Source of the DNA: Acidimicrobiaceae bacterium
Lineage (GTDB): Bacteria; Actinomycetota; Acidimicrobiia; Acidimicrobiales; RAAP-2
Direction of reading: 5' to 3'
Assembly (NCBI GenBank): GCA_003132165.1
Contig: PKWW01000001.1
Span: 1 to 41,085 of the forward strand
Length of the DNA stretch: 41,085 nt
Part shown: piece by piece, positions 10,640 through 18,963 of the stretch
Position numbering within the stretch: position 1 is the stretch's first letter
Layout: every line of letters starts with the position of its first letter
Position numbers and translations under genes: made by a program
Notes under the pieces: model-generated
Told to the model about the DNA's origin: nothing
The model's input: only the letters and a program-made list of their open reading frames with translations
Database searches by the model: none

Positions 10640-10649
10640 ACAAATTTGT
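10640..10649. promoter_or_regulatory. Palindrome ACAAATTTGT in the divergent aldehyde dehydrogenase/vanA promoter region
   Basis: A perfect 10-bp palindrome lies 38 bp upstream of the aldehyde dehydrogenase start and 75 bp upstream of vanA, inside their 122-bp divergent intergenic region. It is a plausible operator for a dimeric repressor such as a TetR, GntR or MarR protein acting on both genes. Only the symmetry and location are seen; no binding protein is assigned. Confidence 0.35.
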
Positions 10650-10724
10650 TAGGTTGCGCAGAAACCACCATCGGGGGGCCCGAGCATTGGGCTGGCGATA
10701 CGGCGGGATTTCAAGGGGGGATTC

Positions 10725-11753
10725 ATGTTTTTGCGTAATCACTGGTACGTCGCTGCACTGAGTGCAGAGTTGGAGACCAAACCTCTCTCGCGTCAGATCC
10801 TGGGGGAGCACATCGCGATCTATCGCACAGAGTCGGGAGAGGCGGTGGCGCTCACTGATCAATGCCCGCATCGTGGCTATCCGCTCTCGCTGGGCACCGT
10901 GGTGGGAGAGAGGTTGGTCTGCGGTTACCACGGCTTTACGTTCGACTGTTCGGGAACGTGCGTGGCGGTGCCCGGACAGGATCGAATACCAGGTCGCGCC
11001 GACGTTCGCAGGTACGTCCTCGTGGAACAGGGACTCTGGGTCTGGGTGTGGATGGGGCGCGGCGAACCCGACGTCTCGTTGCTTCCCGCGACACCGTGGC
11101 TCGTTGACACGCTGCATTGGTCGGCGATAGGGGGCGTCGCGAAGATCGACGCGGGATTCGAGTTTCTCGTCGACAATCTCCTGGATCTGTCGCACGAGAC
11201 TTTTCTGCACAACGGATCGATCGGAACTCCCGAGGTTGCGACGACGCCGATCGAGGTCGAGGTGGACGACGAAGACGACGTCGTTCGTGTGTACCGTCAC
11301 ATGAATTCGGTCGACTGCCCTCCGTTCTATTCACGTACAACGGGACTCGAGGGAAAGGTTGATCGCTGGCAGGACATCGAGTATTTCCCACCAGGTTTCT
11401 ACCTGCTGCACGCACGAATAGCTCCCGTCGGTCAACCTCCACTACCTGACGGAAATGACGACCACGCCTTTCACATGAAGATCTTTTACGGGCTCACTCC
11501 TTCGGCCGAGGGAAAGGTGTACGACTTCTGGGCGCTCGCCCGTGATTTCTGTGTTGGTGATGACGACATCGATCGGTTTCTCGAGAAGATGCAGGTGAGC
11601 GTCGTCCAAGAGGACGTGGACGCTTTGAATATCTTGCAAGCTCGTGCCAACGAGTCAGTCGAAATGTCCGAAGTGAGTGTCAAGATCGATCGGGGAGGCC
11701 TCGCGGCTCGACGGGTTCTTGCCGCCATGGGGGAAACAGCGCTGCGCGAATAG
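10725..11753 (+). CDS. vanA: Vanillate O-demethylase-type Rieske oxygenase component
   Basis: A 342-residue Rieske non-heme iron oxygenase of the VanA type, predicted to remove the methyl group of vanillate (giving protocatechuate and formaldehyde) or of a similar methoxyarene. The [2Fe-2S] motif is complete: Cys47-x-His49 and Cys66-x2-His69 (CPHRG and CGYHGF). The mononuclear iron site follows in DNLLDLSHETFLH as Asp154-x2-His157-x4-His162. The start ATG has AGGGGGG upstream. The reductase VanB, which normally follows vanA, is absent here; the next gene is the ABC transporter. The exact substrate is inferred from family and neighbours. Confidence 0.88.
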   Translation: MFLRNHWYVAALSAELETKPLSRQILGEHIAIYRTESGEAVALTDQCPHRGYPLSLGTVVGERLVCGYHGFTFDCSGTCVAVPGQDRIPGRADVRRYVLVEQGLWVWVWMGRGEPDVSLLPATPWLVDTLHWSAIGGVAKIDAGFEFLVDNLLDLSHETFLHNGSIGTPEVATTPIEVEVDDEDDVVRVYRHMNSVDCPPFYSRTTGLEGKVDRWQDIEYFPPGFYLLHARIAPVGQPPLPDGNDDHAFHMKIFYGLTPSAEGKVYDFWALARDFCVGDDDIDRFLEKMQVSVVQEDVDALNILQARANESVEMSEVSVKIDRGGLAARRVLAAMGETALRE

Positions 11754-11787
11754 ACGTCACGAACTGCGCTCTTTGGGGTAGACGAAA

Positions 11788-11805
11788 GAATTTCAGAAGA
11801 AATTC
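11788..11805. promoter_or_regulatory. 18-bp perfect inverted repeat upstream of the Liv-type transporter operon
   Basis: GAATTTC and GAAATTC form perfect 7-bp arms around AGAA, 56 bp before the substrate-binding-protein start and 34 bp after vanA. It is AT-rich and lacks a T-run, so it reads as an operator rather than a terminator. An A/T-rich sequence with TAAACATTAT between it and the gene may hold the promoter. The size and symmetry suit a dimeric repressor; the protein is unknown. Confidence 0.5.
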
Positions 11806-11861
11806 CGTAATTAACGTAATGGTGTGTTAAAACATTCTAAACATTATTGGGGGGTCAATAT

Positions 11862-13304
11862 ATGAATCAAGAAAATGTTCCTACGAACCCGGGCGGTCTT
11901 TCCAGTTGGGGGGAGTTCCAGTTCGGACGTCGTCTCGGGCTGCAGGCAGCCGGAGTGATGGCCGCGTCGGGCGCGCTCGCCGTGTTGACTGATGTTTCCG
12001 CAGCACACGCAGCCACAAAGTCGAGCACCATCAAAATTGGTTACGTGTCTCCGCAAACGGGAGCTCTCGCCGACTTCGCCGGACCCGATGCCTTCGTGTT
12101 GAAGCAGATTCGAGCATCGAGTTACTTCACAAAGGGCATCACAATCGGCAAGACGAAGTACAAGATTGAAATCACCGAAAAGGATACGCAGTCGACCGGC
12201 AACGTAGCGGTCCAGGTGACCCAGGAGCTGATCAACGCGGGCGTGGACCTTATCCTCGTCAGTTCCGCTCCTGAGACGACCATTCCGGTCGCGACGACCT
12301 GCGAACAGTACAAGGTCCCATGTGTTTCGACGGTTGTACCGTGGGAGGCGTACTGGGGCGGTTTCACTGGAGCGTCGATCTCTCCAGAAGGTGGCGCCGC
12401 AGGAACGGGCCCGAAGTACAACTCGATGTTCTTCTTCGGTGTTCCCCAGTTCGCGGGGTGTTTCGTCCCGATGTGGGAGCGCGTGCAGGCCAAGACCAAG
12501 TGCAACACCAACGTCGCCGAGATGTTTCCTAACGATGCCGATGGCAATGCATTCCGGGCGGCGTTCGGGCCGACCGTTAACGCTATGTTCCCGTCTGGTG
12601 GCTACAACTTCGTTGATGGAGGGGCCTACACGGACTTAACGACCAATTACTCCTCGATGATCCAGACGTTCAAGACGGGTGGAAAGAACGGCGCGGCGTG
12701 CGACTTATTCCTCAATTGTCCGTTGCCTCCGGACTTTCAGTCGTTCTGGACCCAAGCCTCCCAGCAGGACTACAACCCGAAGTTGGCGACGGTCGCCAAA
12801 GTGATGTTGTTCCCAACCGACGCCTACGCACTCGGCGACCTGTCGAACAACGTGGCGACCGACGCCTGGTTCACCCCGTACTCTCCGTACAAGTCGTCGC
12901 TGACCGGTCAGTCCGCCAACGCGTTCGCGGCCGCGTACCAAAAGGCGGGCCACGGCCAGTGGGTCCAGTCCATGGGCTCAACGTACTCATTGTTCGAGGT
13001 GGCGATCGAAGGATTGAAGAAGGTCTCCAATCCGCACGACCGTCTCGCGCTCGCCAAGGCGCTGCAGACCGTGAATTACGACGGAATGTGTGGCCCCATC
13101 AACATGAACCTGAAGAGCAGCAATCCTCTTCTGAACAGTCCCGCCAAGGGCATCGGCATGATCATGCCGGTGGGCGTTCAGTGGAAGCCGGGATCTACGG
13201 ACTTGGTCGGACACCACAAGTACGCGTGGTCGCAGTGGGTTGTGGATAACACCTTGAACAAGCACGTTCCGCTGAACGGCACGCTCGAGCCCACCAACGC
13301 CTAA
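11862..13304 (+). CDS. ABC transporter substrate-binding protein (Liv/HAAT family)
   Basis: A 480-residue exported binding protein of the type I periplasmic-binding fold used by Liv-type importers. The N-terminus has a twin-arginine-like signal: Arg23-Arg24 in FGRRLGL, a hydrophobic stretch to about residue 42, and a probable cleavage site after SAAHA (residue 50). There is no lipobox Cys. The mature part begins STIKIGYVSPQTGALADF, the usual opening strand, followed by the NVAVQVTQELINAGVDLIL element. ATG at 11862 is preceded by GGGGGGT; a TTG five codons earlier lies on the ribosome-binding site. First gene of a five-gene importer behind vanA, so an aromatic acid is a likelier ligand than an amino acid. 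Confidence 0.9.
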   Translation: MNQENVPTNPGGLSSWGEFQFGRRLGLQAAGVMAASGALAVLTDVSAAHAATKSSTIKIGYVSPQTGALADFAGPDAFVLKQIRASSYFTKGITIGKTKYKIEITEKDTQSTGNVAVQVTQELINAGVDLILVSSAPETTIPVATTCEQYKVPCVSTVVPWEAYWGGFTGASISPEGGAAGTGPKYNSMFFFGVPQFAGCFVPMWERVQAKTKCNTNVAEMFPNDADGNAFRAAFGPTVNAMFPSGGYNFVDGGAYTDLTTNYSSMIQTFKTGGKNGAACDLFLNCPLPPDFQSFWTQASQQDYNPKLATVAKVMLFPTDAYALGDLSNNVATDAWFTPYSPYKSSLTGQSANAFAAAYQKAGHGQWVQSMGSTYSLFEVAIEGLKKVSNPHDRLALAKALQTVNYDGMCGPINMNLKSSNPLLNSPAKGIGMIMPVGVQWKPGSTDLVGHHKYAWSQWVVDNTLNKHVPLNGTLEPTNA

Positions 13305-13314
13305 AGGGTATTTT

Positions 13315-14055
13315 GTGCCGTTGCTTCAACTGGAGGGTGTCTCTAAAAGGTTCGGTCAAGTTGTCGTTGCAAGCGAGATCACTTTCCAGTTGGAGCAGGG
13401 CGACGCGGTGGGAATCGTCGGGCCGAACGGAGCTGGAAAAACGTCGCTCTTCGCGATGATCTCGGGCGACATACGACCTGACGCGGGAGCCATATCGCTC
13501 GATGGCCATGGTTTGTCGCACTTGAGTGCGGCCAAGCGAGCGCGAACGGGCATAGGGCGTACGTACCAAGTGCCCAGGCCCTTCGAGAACATGACCGTCT
13601 TTGAGAATGCGCTGCTCGCGGCCCAACAAGGAGCGAGAATGCGAGGAAAGCAAAGTTACGCGCAAGCCTACGAAGCACTCGAGCGCACGGGCCTGGGCGA
13701 CTACGCCAACCGGCAAGCCGGTTCATTGACATTGCTGCACCGAAAGCGTCTGGAACTCGCTCGTGCCTTGGCGACCGGACCGCGAGTGCTGCTCCTGGAC
13801 GAGATTGCGGGTGGGCTCACGGATATGGAGGTCAATGAACTCACGATGATCATTCGCTCCTTTCGTGAACAAGGCATCGCGGTGGTGTGGATCGAGCACG
13901 TCGTGCGAGCCCTGCTGTCCACCGTGGACCGGCTGCTTTGCCTGGCGGGTGGCGTCGTGGTGGCCGACGGTGATCCCCAAACCGTGTTGGCGTCGGATGA
14001 GGTTCGAGCGGTGTACCTGGGCGGAAAGATCATCAACGAGGTCCTGCCGCTATGA
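13315..14055 (+). CDS. Liv-type ABC transporter ATP-binding protein (LivG-like)
   Basis: A 246-residue cytoplasmic ATPase of the LivG group. Walker A is GPNGAGKT (residues 36-43) and Walker B is VLLLDEIAGG, with the switch His in WIEHVV. The region where the ABC signature should sit reads GSLTLLHRKRLELARAL: the trailing RLELARAL is normal, but the LSGGQ-like core is replaced by LTLLH. LivG proteins often deviate here (for example YGQQR), and this is a stronger deviation. GTG start ten bases after the binding-protein gene; the stop overlaps the next gene by four bases (ATGA). Confidence 0.9.
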   Translation: MPLLQLEGVSKRFGQVVVASEITFQLEQGDAVGIVGPNGAGKTSLFAMISGDIRPDAGAISLDGHGLSHLSAAKRARTGIGRTYQVPRPFENMTVFENALLAAQQGARMRGKQSYAQAYEALERTGLGDYANRQAGSLTLLHRKRLELARALATGPRVLLLDEIAGGLTDMEVNELTMIIRSFREQGIAVVWIEHVVRALLSTVDRLLCLAGGVVVADGDPQTVLASDEVRAVYLGGKIINEVLPL

Positions 14056-14795
14056 GCGACACGCAACTTGAAGTACGGGGACTGACGGTTCACCACGGGC
14101 AGCTGCGTGCCATTGACGACGTGAGTTTCAGTTTGGCGCACGGCGAGGTCCTCGCGATGATTGGTGCCAACGGAGCGGGGAAGTCAACCTTGTTGCGCAC
14201 TCTCGCCGGTCTCCACCAGCCCACCAGCGGGACCATTGAGTTCGCGGGCGTCGACATTGCACCGTTGCGACCACATCGGCGCGTCGACCTGGGCATCTCG
14301 CTCGTTCCTGAGGGCCGTCGTCTGTTCTCGTCAATGACGCTGGAGGAGAACTTGCAGGTCGGCGCATTCCACGCGAACAAGGGTCCGTTCAACATCCAGC
14401 GCGTGTACGAACTGTTTGACTGGATGCCCGATCGACGCAAACAGCACGTGTGGCAACTCTCGGGCGGTGAGCAGCAAGCGGTGGCGATCGGACGGGCGCT
14501 CGTCGCCAATCCGAAGGTGCTGCTCCTGGACGAGTTGTCACTCGGGCTGGCACCGATCATCATCGAGCGCATCTACTCGTTGGTTCCAGAGATCGTCTCG
14601 CACGGCGTGAGCATCTTGATTGTGGAACAAGACGTCGCCCAGGGTGTGGCGGTGGCGGATCGCGTCCATTGTCTGCTCGAGGGAAAGACGTCCCTGACTG
14701 GTGTCCCAGCGGACCTCACGTCGGACCAGATTGATCGAGCGTACTTCGGCGCCGACTTGGCCCATGTGGCACCACCGTCGGAGGTGGGCGGATGA
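14052..14795 (+). CDS. Liv-type ABC transporter ATP-binding protein (LivF-like)
   Basis: A 247-residue ATPase, the second nucleotide-binding subunit of the importer. Walker A GANGAGKST, the canonical signature LSGGEQQAVAIGRAL and Walker B VLLLDELSLGL are intact, and the family-specific PEGRRLFSSMTLEENL segment is present. It would pair with the LivG-like subunit, whose signature is degenerate, giving an asymmetric ATPase pair. It overlaps both neighbours by four bases (ATGA), showing translational coupling along the operon. Confidence 0.92.
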   Translation: MSDTQLEVRGLTVHHGQLRAIDDVSFSLAHGEVLAMIGANGAGKSTLLRTLAGLHQPTSGTIEFAGVDIAPLRPHRRVDLGISLVPEGRRLFSSMTLEENLQVGAFHANKGPFNIQRVYELFDWMPDRRKQHVWQLSGGEQQAVAIGRALVANPKVLLLDELSLGLAPIIIERIYSLVPEIVSHGVSILIVEQDVAQGVAVADRVHCLLEGKTSLTGVPADLTSDQIDRAYFGADLAHVAPPSEVGG

Positions 14796-15664
14796 TCTGG
14801 CTCAACGTGATAATCCAGGGAATACTCCTCGGAGGCTTCTACGCCCTCTTCGCGTGCGGTCTTTCGCTGATGTTCGGGGTTTTGAAGGTCATCAACCTGG
14901 CTCACGGTGACATGGCGGTGGTGGCGGCGTACGTGGCGGTGTTCTTGACTCCTCATCTGCATATTCCTGAGCTCTGGTCGTTCTTAGTGGTAGTGCCGAT
15001 CTTCGGTGTCATTGGCTATATCGGCCAGAGAACCCTGATCCAGAAGAGCATTGACCGCGATCCGTTCACGACCCTTCTCGTGACGTTCGGCCTGTCGGTG
15101 GTAATCGAGAACCTGCTGTTGGAGGCGTACACGGCGAACGGTCAAACGGTCACTATCGGCACGCTGATCACCAAGTCGTGGCATCCGACTTCGATCATCT
15201 ACATTTCCTACCTGTCGCTGATGGTCCTGGCGGTCGCCGTCGGGGTCCTCGCTCTTCTGCAACTCTTCCTCTCGCGCACCGGAACCGGTCGGTTGATCCG
15301 TGCTGTCGCAGACGATCGGGAGGCGGCGCAGTTGAGCGGTGCCAACTACCGTCATATCTTCGGCATCGCCGCGGCGATTGCTTGTGCGACCGTGGCATTG
15401 GCGGGAATCGCCTACGGAATGATGACCCAGTTCGAACCGACCTCGGGCGGCGTGAATCTGTTGTTCGCCTTCGAGGCCGTCGTGATCGGGGGGATCGGTT
15501 CACTGTGGGGGACCCTGGTTGGAGGGATTGCGTTGGGCGTGGCTCAACAATTCGGCGCTCACTTCAACCCTCAGTACCAGGTGTTGGCGGGTAATGTGCT
15601 CTTCCTCTTGGTATTGGCCGTTCGTCCGCAGGGGCTGTTCGGAAAGAGAACGGCACTGGCATGA
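14792..15664 (+). CDS. Liv-type ABC transporter permease (LivH-like)
   Basis: A 290-residue inner-membrane permease with about eight hydrophobic segments. The start IIQGILLGGFYALFACGLSL and the following FGVLKVINLAHGDM are hallmarks of LivH proteins. The EAA-like cytoplasmic loop lies around RAVADDREAAQLSGANY. It forms the transmembrane channel with the LivM-like subunit encoded next. Four-base overlaps with both neighbouring genes. Confidence 0.92.
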   Translation: MIWLNVIIQGILLGGFYALFACGLSLMFGVLKVINLAHGDMAVVAAYVAVFLTPHLHIPELWSFLVVVPIFGVIGYIGQRTLIQKSIDRDPFTTLLVTFGLSVVIENLLLEAYTANGQTVTIGTLITKSWHPTSIIYISYLSLMVLAVAVGVLALLQLFLSRTGTGRLIRAVADDREAAQLSGANYRHIFGIAAAIACATVALAGIAYGMMTQFEPTSGGVNLLFAFEAVVIGGIGSLWGTLVGGIALGVAQQFGAHFNPQYQVLAGNVLFLLVLAVRPQGLFGKRTALA

Positions 15665-16707
15665 GTCAATCAATCGAAGGTGCTTTGGATCGTCACGGGC
15701 TGATCACAGTTCGCCGTTCCACACACTCGCCGATCTATACGCTCGTGGGAGCGGTGATCCTCGTGGTGCTACTTAGCGCCGCACCATGGATGGTGCCGGC
15801 GCAAGTGGCCAGCACGCTGATGAACTTCTTCATCCTTGTAATAATGGCGACGATGTGGAATCTCCTGGCGGGCTACGCAGGAATGGTTTCAATCGGCCAG
15901 CAGGCATTCGTCGGCCTGGGTGCCTACGCCACTCTCTACCTGGCGCTCAAGGGTATGAATCCGTTCGTCACCGTCCCCTTCGCCGCACTGTCCTGTGCCG
16001 TGCTTGCGTATCCGGTGACGTATCTCTTGTTTCGTTTGCGCGGTGGTTACTTCTCAATCGCCACTTGGGTGGTGGCCGACACGGCGATGCTGATCATCGG
16101 AACGATCGCCGTGCTGGGTGGGGGCACGGGGCGACTGATGCCGGGATTACAGAACCTCAGTCCGTCCGAGACCGCCCACTACTCGTATCTGGCCACATGG
16201 ATAGTCGCTCTGGTGGTAGTTGTCGGCACCTACTACTTGCTGCGGAGCCGGCTTGGGCTCGTTCTCGCCTCCATCCGTGACAACGAGGTCGCCGCTCGCA
16301 GTGCGGGAGCCAACGTCCGGTCGGCTCGACGAATCGTGTTCATCATCGCCGCCGCTGGTTGCGGTGCGGCCGGCGCCGTCCTCGCGATCAGTCAGCCGTT
16401 CATCCAGCCCACCAACGAGTTCAATCTGCAGTGGGCCGCCGAGATGCTCTTCGTCTCAATGATTGGCGGTCTCGGTACCATTGAAGGCCCCATTGTCGGC
16501 TCGATCATATTCTTCGTACTCCAGCAGACGTTGCAGCAAGAAGGCGCCTGGTATCTGATCATCTTTGGGACATTCGCAACGGTCATCGCCCTGTGGCAGC
16601 CCCAAGGTCTTTGGGGGGCTTTCCGAGACCGATTCCACACTGAACTGTTGCCGGTGGGTCACTGGGTCGATAGAACAGACGGTAGCGTGAAGGTACCGAA
16701 GAATTGA
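15661..16707 (+). CDS. Liv-type ABC transporter permease (LivM-like)
   Basis: A 348-residue membrane permease, the second channel subunit. After a short cytoplasmic N-terminus it has the LivM motif WNLLAGYAGMVSIGQQAFVGLGAY, and later the loop SIRDNEVAARSAGANV and the element MIGGLGTIEGPIVGS. It closes the five-gene importer operon. No strong terminator follows; the 187 bp after it (16708-16894) hold only a weak ATCGGAC/GTCCCGAT hairpin around 16710-16730 and the leader of the next gene. Confidence 0.92.
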   Translation: MSQSIEGALDRHGLITVRRSTHSPIYTLVGAVILVVLLSAAPWMVPAQVASTLMNFFILVIMATMWNLLAGYAGMVSIGQQAFVGLGAYATLYLALKGMNPFVTVPFAALSCAVLAYPVTYLLFRLRGGYFSIATWVVADTAMLIIGTIAVLGGGTGRLMPGLQNLSPSETAHYSYLATWIVALVVVVGTYYLLRSRLGLVLASIRDNEVAARSAGANVRSARRIVFIIAAAGCGAAGAVLAISQPFIQPTNEFNLQWAAEMLFVSMIGGLGTIEGPIVGSIIFFVLQQTLQQEGAWYLIIFGTFATVIALWQPQGLWGAFRDRFHTELLPVGHWVDRTDGSVKVPKN

Positions 16708-16894
16708 GTATCGGACGATTAGTCCCGATCCGCCGGTTCCACCTCGCGTGAATCCATTGCGAAAACACGAAAAGAACGATCCCGTGCTGCACTTTTGAAT
16801 ATCGCCTTTACTCTCTGACCAGCCCGATCAATCGGTCCGTTGATCGAAATGAGAGGTCGCGGTTAGTTTTGCGGCTTTCGAAAGGTAGACACTC

Positions 16895-17290
16895 ATGAGT
16901 AGATGGAATGAACATCCTCACGTACGAAGCGGGGAACAACTGACCCTGGGCGAGCGCGCGGCTGACGTGATGCGCAACAGCATGGGATCCTGGCCCTTCG
17001 TCTTTGGTGCACTGGTGTTCCTGACCATCTGGATGGTTTACAACGGCCGAAACGGCTTTGACCCTTATCCGTTCATACTCTTGAACCTGGTCCTGTCCTG
17101 TCTCGCCGCGATGCAGGGAGCGATCCTCTTGATCGCGGCCAAGCGGGCGGACCAGATCGCGAGTGAGCTCGCCAGGCACACCTTTGAGATCGACACCCAG
17201 ACGCTCGACGTAGCCAATGAGATCGCGCAACTGACCCGACGGATCGACGTGCTGACCCAGGCGGTGCACGACCACTTGAAAACCGCCTAG
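16895..17290 (+). CDS. DUF1003 family small membrane protein
   Basis: A 131-residue protein with two membrane segments, about residues 32-50 (SWPFVFGALVFLTIWMVYN) and 56-83 (PYPFILLNLVLSCLAAMQGAI, shown in part), typical of DUF1003. The helical C-terminal tail (about 85-131) looks like a coiled coil, LARHTFEIDTQTLDVANEI. The family function is unknown. ATG start with GAAAGG upstream. It is separated from the transporter operon by 187 bp and is probably transcribed on its own. Confidence 0.85.
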   Translation: MSRWNEHPHVRSGEQLTLGERAADVMRNSMGSWPFVFGALVFLTIWMVYNGRNGFDPYPFILLNLVLSCLAAMQGAILLIAAKRADQIASELARHTFEIDTQTLDVANEIAQLTRRIDVLTQAVHDHLKTA

Positions 17291-17367
17291 AACACCAGGT
17301 ATAAGGCTGCGCAGCGCTAGAGGTTCGCTCGTTCGCGCCCATGAGGCATCGTTAGTAGGATTGATGC

Positions 17368-18963
17368 ATGCCTTCTCCCAAACCTTCGCCCCGTCGCGCC
17401 TCCGGCGCAGGTCGTCCGCCAGCCGGTGGGCGAAGTGGGGCGCCCAGGAGTGCGGGACAGGGTGGGTCGTCGGGCCGACCCAGTCGAGGATCTGACACCC
17501 GCGGCGGTTACGCCGGACGCGCCCCTCGCGACGGCGCCGAACGTCGCATCGATCGAAACAGCGCACCCGCGCCGCGCGGTCCGCGCCGTGAGCGCGACGA
17601 GCCAAAGGGCGACGGGCGCCCACCTTACGCCGGCCGATCAAACGACCGGTTCGAGCGCGACGGCGCCGAGCGGCGTCCGCGTCCCGCGTCTGCGGGACGA
17701 GACGGCCGTCCTTCGGCCCGTCCCGGTGCGCGCGACGAGCGACCCTCGTACGGGCGACCTGGTGAAGGACGACCGAGACCGCCGCGCGACGGCGCTCGTT
17801 ACGACAGTGATTCTCGCGACCGGCGACCGACCCGTCCCGGTGCGCGCGACGAGCGACCCTATCCGAGCCGTGGCGGCGACACCCGTGCGCCACGACCACC
17901 GCGCGAGGGCGATCGCTCCGAGGGCGGTTACGTCGACCGTCGACCGAGCCTTCCGCCACGCGACCGCTACGTGTCCAAGCGCGATGCCACGTCCGAACGT
18001 CGCCCGGGCGGTCGACCGCCGCACCGCGAACGCGAACTGACGCCCGAGGAACTTGAGCGAAAGAAGGCCGACGCGTTTGGCCGTGACAAGGGCTGGGGAG
18101 GCGTGGCTCGAAAGGGCGGCGCCAATATCAAGAGCACCGGTCAGGCAATGGAGACGACCGCGAGTGCTGGACGTACGCCCGACCCACTTTCCGAGTGGGT
18201 CGAGGAAGTCCGCCCCGCGCGCCAGGCGTCGGCGCCCAGGGCCAAACCGCGCGTCAAGTACGCCTTGCCCGGTGACGTCGCCGCCGACATCCGCAAAGCC
18301 TTCATTGGTAGCGCGTACATGCGCGAGAAGATGGTGATCACGCTCACCAAAGCCGCCGAGGCTTACGATCGCAAGCGCTACGACGAAGCGCTGCGACTGG
18401 GACGAATCGTCTCGGATGCGGTACCCGGCGTCGCGCCGGTGCGTGAACTGACGGGCCTCGCCGCATACCGCGCCGAGCGCTGGAGCATGGCGAAGATCCA
18501 CCTACGCGCTCACTTCACCATCACAGGCGATCCCGAACACCTCCCGCTCGTCATGGACTGCGACCGTGCGAATCACCGATACCGCGCCGTCGAAAAGACC
18601 TTTGAGGAGCTCGAAGGCAGCGAGCCGACCGCCGAAGTTCTGGTGGAGGGTCGCATTGTCATGGCCTCAGCCCTCGCCGACCAGCAGAAGTACACCGAGG
18701 CGATCGAACTGCTCACCAAGGCTGGCGGCACGAAGCAGCTACGTAACCCGTCCTTTCGCCACGTCCGACTCTGGTATGCGTTGGCCGACATCTTCGACCG
18801 CGCGGGTGACGCCATCTCGGCGCGTGAATTGTTCGCCCGGGTGGTCATCGCCGAACCCGACGCCTACGACGCCCAGTCGCGACTGGCCGAACTAGGCGCC
18901 ACCACGCCGCGTAAGAACCGCAAGCGGCGAACCACCTCGGTGTCGAAAAAGAAGGTCGACTAA
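17368..18963 (+). CDS. Arg/Gly/Pro-rich disordered protein with C-terminal TPR-like domain
   Basis: A 531-residue protein with two distinct halves. Residues 1 to about 225 are low complexity, dominated by R, G, P, D and S with many RG, RPGARDERP and DRRP units, so almost certainly disordered and very basic. After ERELTPEELERKKADAFGRDKGWGG, from about residue 300 to 515, helical repeats resembling TPRs appear (ITLTKAAEAYDRKRYDEALR; VMASALADQQKYTEAIELL; ALADIFDRAGDAISARELF). It ends in another basic tail, RKNRKRRTTSVSKKK. Such a layout suggests RNA or ribosome binding through the tails and protein contacts through the repeats; that is inference. ATG start after a TAGGAT sequence. No known family name is assigned. 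Confidence 0.85.
   Translation: MPSPKPSPRRASGAGRPPAGGRSGAPRSAGQGGSSGRPSRGSDTRGGYAGRAPRDGAERRIDRNSAPAPRGPRRERDEPKGDGRPPYAGRSNDRFERDGAERRPRPASAGRDGRPSARPGARDERPSYGRPGEGRPRPPRDGARYDSDSRDRRPTRPGARDERPYPSRGGDTRAPRPPREGDRSEGGYVDRRPSLPPRDRYVSKRDATSERRPGGRPPHRERELTPEELERKKADAFGRDKGWGGVARKGGANIKSTGQAMETTASAGRTPDPLSEWVEEVRPARQASAPRAKPRVKYALPGDVAADIRKAFIGSAYMREKMVITLTKAAEAYDRKRYDEALRLGRIVSDAVPGVAPVRELTGLAAYRAERWSMAKIHLRAHFTITGDPEHLPLVMDCDRANHRYRAVEKTFEELEGSEPTAEVLVEGRIVMASALADQQKYTEAIELLTKAGGTKQLRNPSFRHVRLWYALADIFDRAGDAISARELFARVVIAEPDAYDAQSRLAELGATTPRKNRKRRTTSVSKKKVD
17717..17860 (+). repeat. 30-bp direct repeat within the disordered region of the TPR-like protein gene
   Basis: Bases 17717-17746 and 17831-17860 are identical over 30 bp and in the same frame, encoding the RPGARDERP unit twice. 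A nearby, diverged copy pattern (RPGEGRPRPPRDGARYD) suggests that the disordered half grew by internal duplication. Confidence 0.7.

Noticed and set aside
17717..17860. CRISPR-like direct repeats
   Set aside because: Two in-frame copies inside a protein gene encode a repeated peptide; there are no spacers of even length and no cas genes.
17426..18040. 204-codon alternative frame across the disordered half of the TPR-like protein
   Set aside because: Arises from the Arg/Gly-coding low-complexity DNA; the chosen frame continues into the well-formed helical half.
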